Assembly (NCBI RefSeq): GCF_900111375.1
Contig: NZ_FOHB01000008.1
Coordinates: 62,001-126,000 of the forward strand
From: Pedococcus cremeus
GTDB lineage: Bacteria; Actinomycetota; Actinomycetes; Actinomycetales; Dermatophilaceae
Reading direction: 5' to 3'
Length of the DNA stretch: 64,000 bases
Both the position numbers and the translations under genes were made by a program. The notes under the pieces are model-generated. The model had not been told where the DNA came from. It saw only the letters and a program-made list of their open reading frames with translations, and searched no databases. This document shows, piece after piece, positions 60,126-64,000 of this stretch (position 1 is its first letter; every line of letters begins with the position of its first letter).

Positions 60126-61187
60126 ATGGACGGGAGCGGCGAGACGCGGGCGGCGCCCACCCGGCGCCGGGCGGTGGTGCGGTGGCTGTGGCGCGGCGCC
60201 TCGGTGCTGGTCTTCGTGCTGGTGGTCGACTACCTCGTGCTGCCCCAGCTCGCGGGCACCGAACGGTCACTGCACCTGCTGCGGTCGGCCAACCTGTCAC
60301 TCATCGTGGCGGCGGTGGCGCTGGAGGCCGCCAGCCTGGTCAGCTACTCGCTGATGACCCACCGGATCGTGGGAGGCGGCCGGGCCGGGCTGAACTGGGT
60401 CCTGCGCGCCGACCTCACCGGTCTCGGCGTCAGCCACGTGCTGCCGGGCGGAGCCGCGACCGGTAACGCGATGCGGTTCGGGCTCCTGCACGAGCGCGGC
60501 GCCACCGCCACGGACGCCGCCGTCGGCCTGACCCTGGAGGGTGTGCTCTCGACCTCCGCCCTCGCGGTTCTCCTCTGGGTCGTGCTCGTGGTCTCCATCC
60601 CCTTCTACGGCCCGTCGGCGGCATACGTCACGGGCGCCGTCCTGGGCGCCCTGCTCATGGCCGGGATCGCCCTCGCCGTCGTCGGCTACTCCCGTCGCGA
60701 GGCGTTGGCCCCAGGAGTGGCCCATCGGGTCATCGCCCGTATGCCGTCGCGCTGGCGTCCGCGGTTGGATCGCACCTTCGCTGCGGCGGGCGAGCAGGTG
60801 CGCGAGCTGCTCGGGAACGCACCGAACCTGCGGGCCGCTGCCGGCTGCGCGGGGCTCAACTGGCTGCTCGACGCCGCCTCACTCTGGTGCTTCCTCGCAG
60901 CCTTCGGCTGGGTGGCCCACCCGGTGGGGCTGCTGGTGGCCTACGGCGTGGCGATGCTGGTGGGGATGCTGCCGATCTCCCCAGGAGGCCTCGGCATCGT
61001 GGAGGCACTGCTGATCCCCGCGCTCATCGCCATGGGAGCACCGCAGGCCACAGCGGTGCTGGGCGTGGTGTCGTGGCGGCTCTTCGAGTACTGGGCACCG
61101 ATCCCGCTGGCCGGGCTCAGCTGGGTCTCGCTGCGGCTGCAGGTCTGGTTCGGCGAGAGGAGCCGGACGCCTCGGCACGGTCACTGA
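60126..61187 (+). CDS. LPG-synthase-type (UPF0104) flippase-like membrane protein
   Basis: The ATG at 60126 follows GGGGGACGG. The 353-residue protein has about eight helices and the family signatures HVLPGGAATGNAMRFGLL, GLTLEGVLSTSALAV and PISPGGLGIVEALLIPALIAMG. These match the lysylphosphatidylglycerol synthetase/glycosyltransferase 2 flippase domain without the catalytic part. Lies 14 bp after mgtA, probably in one operon. Confidence 0.85.
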   Translation: MDGSGETRAAPTRRRAVVRWLWRGASVLVFVLVVDYLVLPQLAGTERSLHLLRSANLSLIVAAVALEAASLVSYSLMTHRIVGGGRAGLNWVLRADLTGLGVSHVLPGGAATGNAMRFGLLHERGATATDAAVGLTLEGVLSTSALAVLLWVVLVVSIPFYGPSAAYVTGAVLGALLMAGIALAVVGYSRREALAPGVAHRVIARMPSRWRPRLDRTFAAAGEQVRELLGNAPNLRAAAGCAGLNWLLDAASLWCFLAAFGWVAHPVGLLVAYGVAMLVGMLPISPGGLGIVEALLIPALIAMGAPQATAVLGVVSWRLFEYWAPIPLAGLSWVSLRLQVWFGERSRTPRHGH

Positions 61188-61274
61188 CCGCCGGGTGAGC
61201 GGCGGCCGTGTCCCGTCGGGTGGCGACTGGCCAGGTGTCGGCCGGCTCGCCCCGGGCGGTTCCGCATCGTCGCG

Positions 61275-62369
61275 TCACGCGGCGTTCGACTCCGCCTTGC
61301 GCTCGGCCAGCACGAGGGCGATGTCGTCGTCGAGGCGCTGCGCGGCATACCCGCTCAGCCGGAGCAGCAGGTTGTCGAGGGCCTCGTCCAGCGACCCGGC
61401 CGAGAGGATCGCACCCTGGTCGGAGAGCGGGAAGAACACGCCGTTCAGGTCGCGGGTCTCGACGAGCCCGTCGGTGAACAGCAGCAGGCGTGCCCGAGCG
61501 GGCCAGGTGACGGTGACTGCCGATCCGGGCGGGCCGAGGCCAAGGGGAAGCTGAGGGGGGCCGGTGTCGAGGTCGCTGGCGGGCTCACCTGCCGGCACGA
61601 GAAGTGGCGGGGGGTGGCCGCAGTTGACGAAGGTGACCGTCTCGTCGTCATGGAACTCCGCGAGCAGCGCCGTGGCGAAGTCCTCGGGGCCGGCGACGGA
61701 GGTCACGACGGCATCGAGGTCCGCGGCCACCGCGCCGAGGGACTCGTGGAGGAAGGAGGCGCGGCGGAAGGAGGCCAGCACCGTGGCGGCCAGCTGGACC
61801 GCGTCCAGGCCCTTGCCGCGCACGTCGCCGAGGATCACGCGAACACCGAAGGGCGTCTCGCTCACCTCGTAGAGGTCGCCTCCGACGCGGGCCGCCTCGG
61901 TCGCCGACACGTAGCGGGCGGCGATGCCGATCGAGCCGACGGAGTGCGGGAGCGCACGGAGGAGGGCTTGCTGCGCGACCTCGGCAATGACCGTCATCCG
62001 GCTGAGGTCGCGCTCACGACGGATACGGATGTGCGCGATCAGGACGGCGAGGGCGCTCAACAGCAGGGCCAGCCAGAGACGCACCGACCACTCGACGCTG
62101 CCCAGGTTGTTGTTCCACCACCCGGAAGCCGCTGCGCAGAGCACGGCAGCGGCGCCCACTCCCGCAGTGACGCGCACACTGGCGTAGACGCTCGCCACGA
62201 CCGCGGCCATGGCGAACGACCCGGTGATGACGACGCCCGGCCCGAGGAAGAAGTCGAGGAGCACGACGAGCAGCAGGACCGTAGTCGGCAGCAGGAGCTG
62301 CCTCAGCCAGGCGGGGGTGAGCCTCGCCACCATCGGCCTCCTCGCCGAGGTGGTCACGGCCACCTCCAC
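61275..62369 (-). CDS. Membrane-anchored SpoIIE/PP2C-type phosphatase
   Basis: The 364-residue protein has four or five N-terminal helices (about 28-115), a short coiled coil (RIRRERDLSRMTVIAEVAQQ) and a PP2C domain with metal motifs VGGDLYEV, LGDVRGKGLDAVQ, DGLVETRD and DDIALVLAER. No sensory PAS/GAF is present, so the signal probably comes through the membrane part. It likely dephosphorylates an anti-sigma antagonist. TAGGTT (62375-62380) precedes the GTG by five bases. Confidence 0.9.
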   Translation of the reverse strand: MEVAVTTSARRPMVARLTPAWLRQLLLPTTVLLLVVLLDFFLGPGVVITGSFAMAAVVASVYASVRVTAGVGAAAVLCAAASGWWNNNLGSVEWSVRLWLALLLSALAVLIAHIRIRRERDLSRMTVIAEVAQQALLRALPHSVGSIGIAARYVSATEAARVGGDLYEVSETPFGVRVILGDVRGKGLDAVQLAATVLASFRRASFLHESLGAVAADLDAVVTSVAGPEDFATALLAEFHDDETVTFVNCGHPPPLLVPAGEPASDLDTGPPQLPLGLGPPGSAVTVTWPARARLLLFTDGLVETRDLNGVFFPLSDQGAILSAGSLDEALDNLLLRLSGYAAQRLDDDIALVLAERKAESNAA

Positions 62370-62636
62370 GGCCGAACCTAGGCATCAGACCGGGGGCGCA
62401 GCAGGCGATCAGCCGGAAACCGTCCCCGCCTCATCCCGATGGACTACCAGTGCGGCCGAGCCCCTCGAGCGGTCGGCGGGTGAGGCCCCCACGTCCACCA
62501 AAGGGATGGCGACGTCCCCATGCCGATGCGGTATGTGGTGGGCCCTCCTGACGGCCTACGGTCGGTGAGTCACCGGTGCAGGCACGCGACCCCGACAGCT
62601 CCCGCCGCGTGACCGCTCCAGTAGAGGGGGTGCGTC

Positions 62637-64000
62637 GTGGCTTCTGCGACCCGTCTGGTCACCATCCGGTCACGCTCCGCGGGGTGGGACCGCCCAGCCC
62701 CGTCAGCCGGGCGCGGCAGAGCCTGGGCCGCCATGGTCGCGGTGCTCGCCGTGGTGCTCGCGATGCTCGGGCTGTTGCCGGCCAGCAGGGCCGCAGCGGC
62801 GGACCCGTGCACGACCCCGGTCAGCGTCATCGCGTGCGAGAACAGCAAGCCGGGCACCCCGTCGAGTGACTGGAGCATCTCGGGCGCGGGGTCGTCCACC
62901 ATCCAGGGTTTCGCGACGTCGATCAGCGTGAACCCCGGTGACACGGTCCGGTTCAAGATCAACACCCCGTCCAAGGCGTACCACTTCGACATCCTCCGGT
63001 TGGGCTACTACCAGGGCAACGGAGCCCGGAAGCTTGCCGCGAACCTCAAGCCGTCGGCGACCCTGCCGCAGACCCAGCCGTCGTGCCTGACCCTGCAGGA
63101 CTCGACCGGCCTGATCGACTGCGGCAACTGGGCGGTCTCGGCGTCCTGGACCGTGCCGACCGACGCAGTGTCGGGCGTCTACATCGCCCACCTGGTCCGG
63201 GACGACACCACCGGTGCCAGCAGCCACATCGTCTTCATCGTGAAGAACGACACCGGCCACTCCGACCTGCTCTTCCAGACCTCCGACGAGACCTGGCAGG
63301 CCTACAACACCTACGGCGGGAACAGTCTCTACACCTGCTCCATCAACTGCCCGCCGGGCAGCCCCGCGGCATACAAGGGTGCCTCCAAGGTCTCCTACAA
63401 CCGGCCCTTCCACTCGGCCGAGGACGACTCCGGTGGCCGCAGCTGGCTGATGTACGCCGAGTACCCCATGATCCGGTTCCTGGAGGCGAACGGCTTCGAC
63501 GTCTCGTACACGACGGGACTCGATGTCGGTACCTCCACGGGTGGGTCGCTGCTGAACAACCACAAGACGTTCCTGTCGGTGGGGCACGACGAGTACTGGA
63601 CCGGCACGCAGCGGGCCAACGTCGAGGCGGCTCGCGACAAGGGCCTCAACCTGGCGTTCTTCAGCGGCAACGAGGTCTTCTGGAAGACGCGCACCGAGGC
63701 CAGTTACGACGGCACGAGCACCCCGAACCGAACGCTGGTGTGCTACAAGGAGACCCACTATGACGGTGTGGTCGACCCGCAGGACCCGCCGACGTGGACC
63801 GGCACCTGGGAGGACCCGCGGTTCAGCCCGCCGGCGGACGGCGGCAGGCCGCAGAACGCCCTGACCGGACAGCTCTTCGTCGTGAACTCGGGCACTACGG
63901 ACATCCGGGTGCCGGCGCAGTACTCCAAGCTGCGGTTGTGGCGCAACACCGCCGTGGCGAACCTGTCGTCCGGGCAGACGGCCACCCTGGGAGCCGGTCT
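62637..64000 (+). CDS. Secreted N,N-dimethylformamidase-like protein, 3' end beyond the right edge
   Basis: The GTG at 62637 follows AGAGGGGG, giving 454 open codons to the edge. A basic N-terminus and helix (MVAVLAVVLAMLGLLPA) form a signal peptide cleaving near ASRAAAADPC. The body has PGDTVRFKINTPSKAYHFDILRLGYYQG, VYIAHLVRDD, TWQAYNTYGGNSLY, NRPFHSAEDDSGG and FLSVGHDEYWT, matching the N,N-dimethylformamidase large-subunit-like family in secreted multidomain proteins. Such proteins often continue with DUF4082 and Ig-like repeats; those would lie outside. Substrate unproven. The 62370-62636 gap shows no gene. Confidence 0.85.
   Translation, partial: MASATRLVTIRSRSAGWDRPAPSAGRGRAWAAMVAVLAVVLAMLGLLPASRAAAADPCTTPVSVIACENSKPGTPSSDWSISGAGSSTIQGFATSISVNPGDTVRFKINTPSKAYHFDILRLGYYQGNGARKLAANLKPSATLPQTQPSCLTLQDSTGLIDCGNWAVSASWTVPTDAVSGVYIAHLVRDDTTGASSHIVFIVKNDTGHSDLLFQTSDETWQAYNTYGGNSLYTCSINCPPGSPAAYKGASKVSYNRPFHSAEDDSGGRSWLMYAEYPMIRFLEANGFDVSYTTGLDVGTSTGGSLLNNHKTFLSVGHDEYWTGTQRANVEAARDKGLNLAFFSGNEVFWKTRTEASYDGTSTPNRTLVCYKETHYDGVVDPQDPPTWTGTWEDPRFSPPADGGRPQNALTGQLFVVNSGTTDIRVPAQYSKLRLWRNTAVANLSSGQTATLGAG

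Overview
The window is very GC-rich, with third codon positions almost all G or C, many GTG starts, short intergenic gaps and genes on both strands. Gene content points to a high-GC actinobacterium (Actinomycetota): an IdeR/DtxR repressor with the DtxR metal-ligand numbering, a DUF3027 protein, a DUF2530 protein, a MarR regulator, mycobacterial-type SerC, two ydaO-type riboswitches in front of NlpC/P60 hydrolases, and many start codons that look leaderless. From memory, the run helicase-associated protein / MFS / cold-shock protein / DUF3027 / DUF2530 / MarR / SerC / citrate synthase 2 resembles the Rv0862c-Rv0889c neighbourhood of Mycobacterium tuberculosis with insertions. A Micrococcales family such as Intrasporangiaceae is my best guess, but it is only a guess.

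Layout. 1-6.9 kb: a helicase-associated protein cut by the left edge, a DUF5666-like membrane protein, aldose epimerase, an MFS transporter, cold-shock protein, DUF3027 and DUF2530. 6.9-10.6 kb: purine permease, then a MarR-MFS-small membrane protein operon behind a 13-bp inverted-repeat operator. 10.6-17.1 kb: secreted lytic transglycosylase, SerC, an AbiEi/DUF559-like protein between two related palindromic repeats, citrate synthase, pentapeptide protein and NYN nuclease. 17.1-24.7 kb: MFS, epimerase, MpaB-type oxygenase, a NarL-type two-component system facing a membrane protein, and PdxH. 24.8-33.7 kb: carbon metabolism (Entner-Doudoroff edd-eda, GH3 glucosidase) and redox enzymes (nitroreductase, SDR). 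33.7-36.4 kb: a likely accessory pair, a LysM-GH19-like hydrolase and a large alpha/beta-hydrolase. 36.6-45 kb: photolyase, IdeR, riboswitch-controlled NlpC/P60, a DUF305 lipoprotein, a DsbA-like protein, a cation/proton antiporter, DUF3817 and a GH13 glucosidase. 45-49.7 kb: a divergent sulfur/metal locus, with P1B-ATPase plus OsmC against SQR, DsrC/TusE and DsrE-like genes, around a CsoR/CstR-like palindrome. 49.8-55.5 kb: small redox and unknown genes, an orphan Imm5-like protein, a second riboswitch-NlpC/P60 pair, a zinc-ribbon adenylate cyclase and a Hanks kinase. 55.8-64 kb: paired paralogous membrane proteins, a TMEM165-type exporter behind a Mn-type riboswitch, MgtA, an LPG-synthase-type flippase, a SpoIIE phosphatase and a secreted dimethylformamidase-like protein cut by the right edge.

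Links between genes. Cell-wall hydrolysis is tied to c-di-AMP at two separate loci. Mn export and Mg uptake are encoded back to back. Sulfide oxidation and persulfide relay appear to share one operator with a metal ATPase and an OsmC thiol peroxidase.

Four signals run through the window independently of gene function. The heptamer GTATGCC/GGCATAC is strongly over-represented. Short tandem duplications recur at gene 3' ends and often copy the stop codon. TANNNT boxes sit 5-8 nt before start codons that lack ribosome-binding sites. Long perfect hairpins follow many genes.
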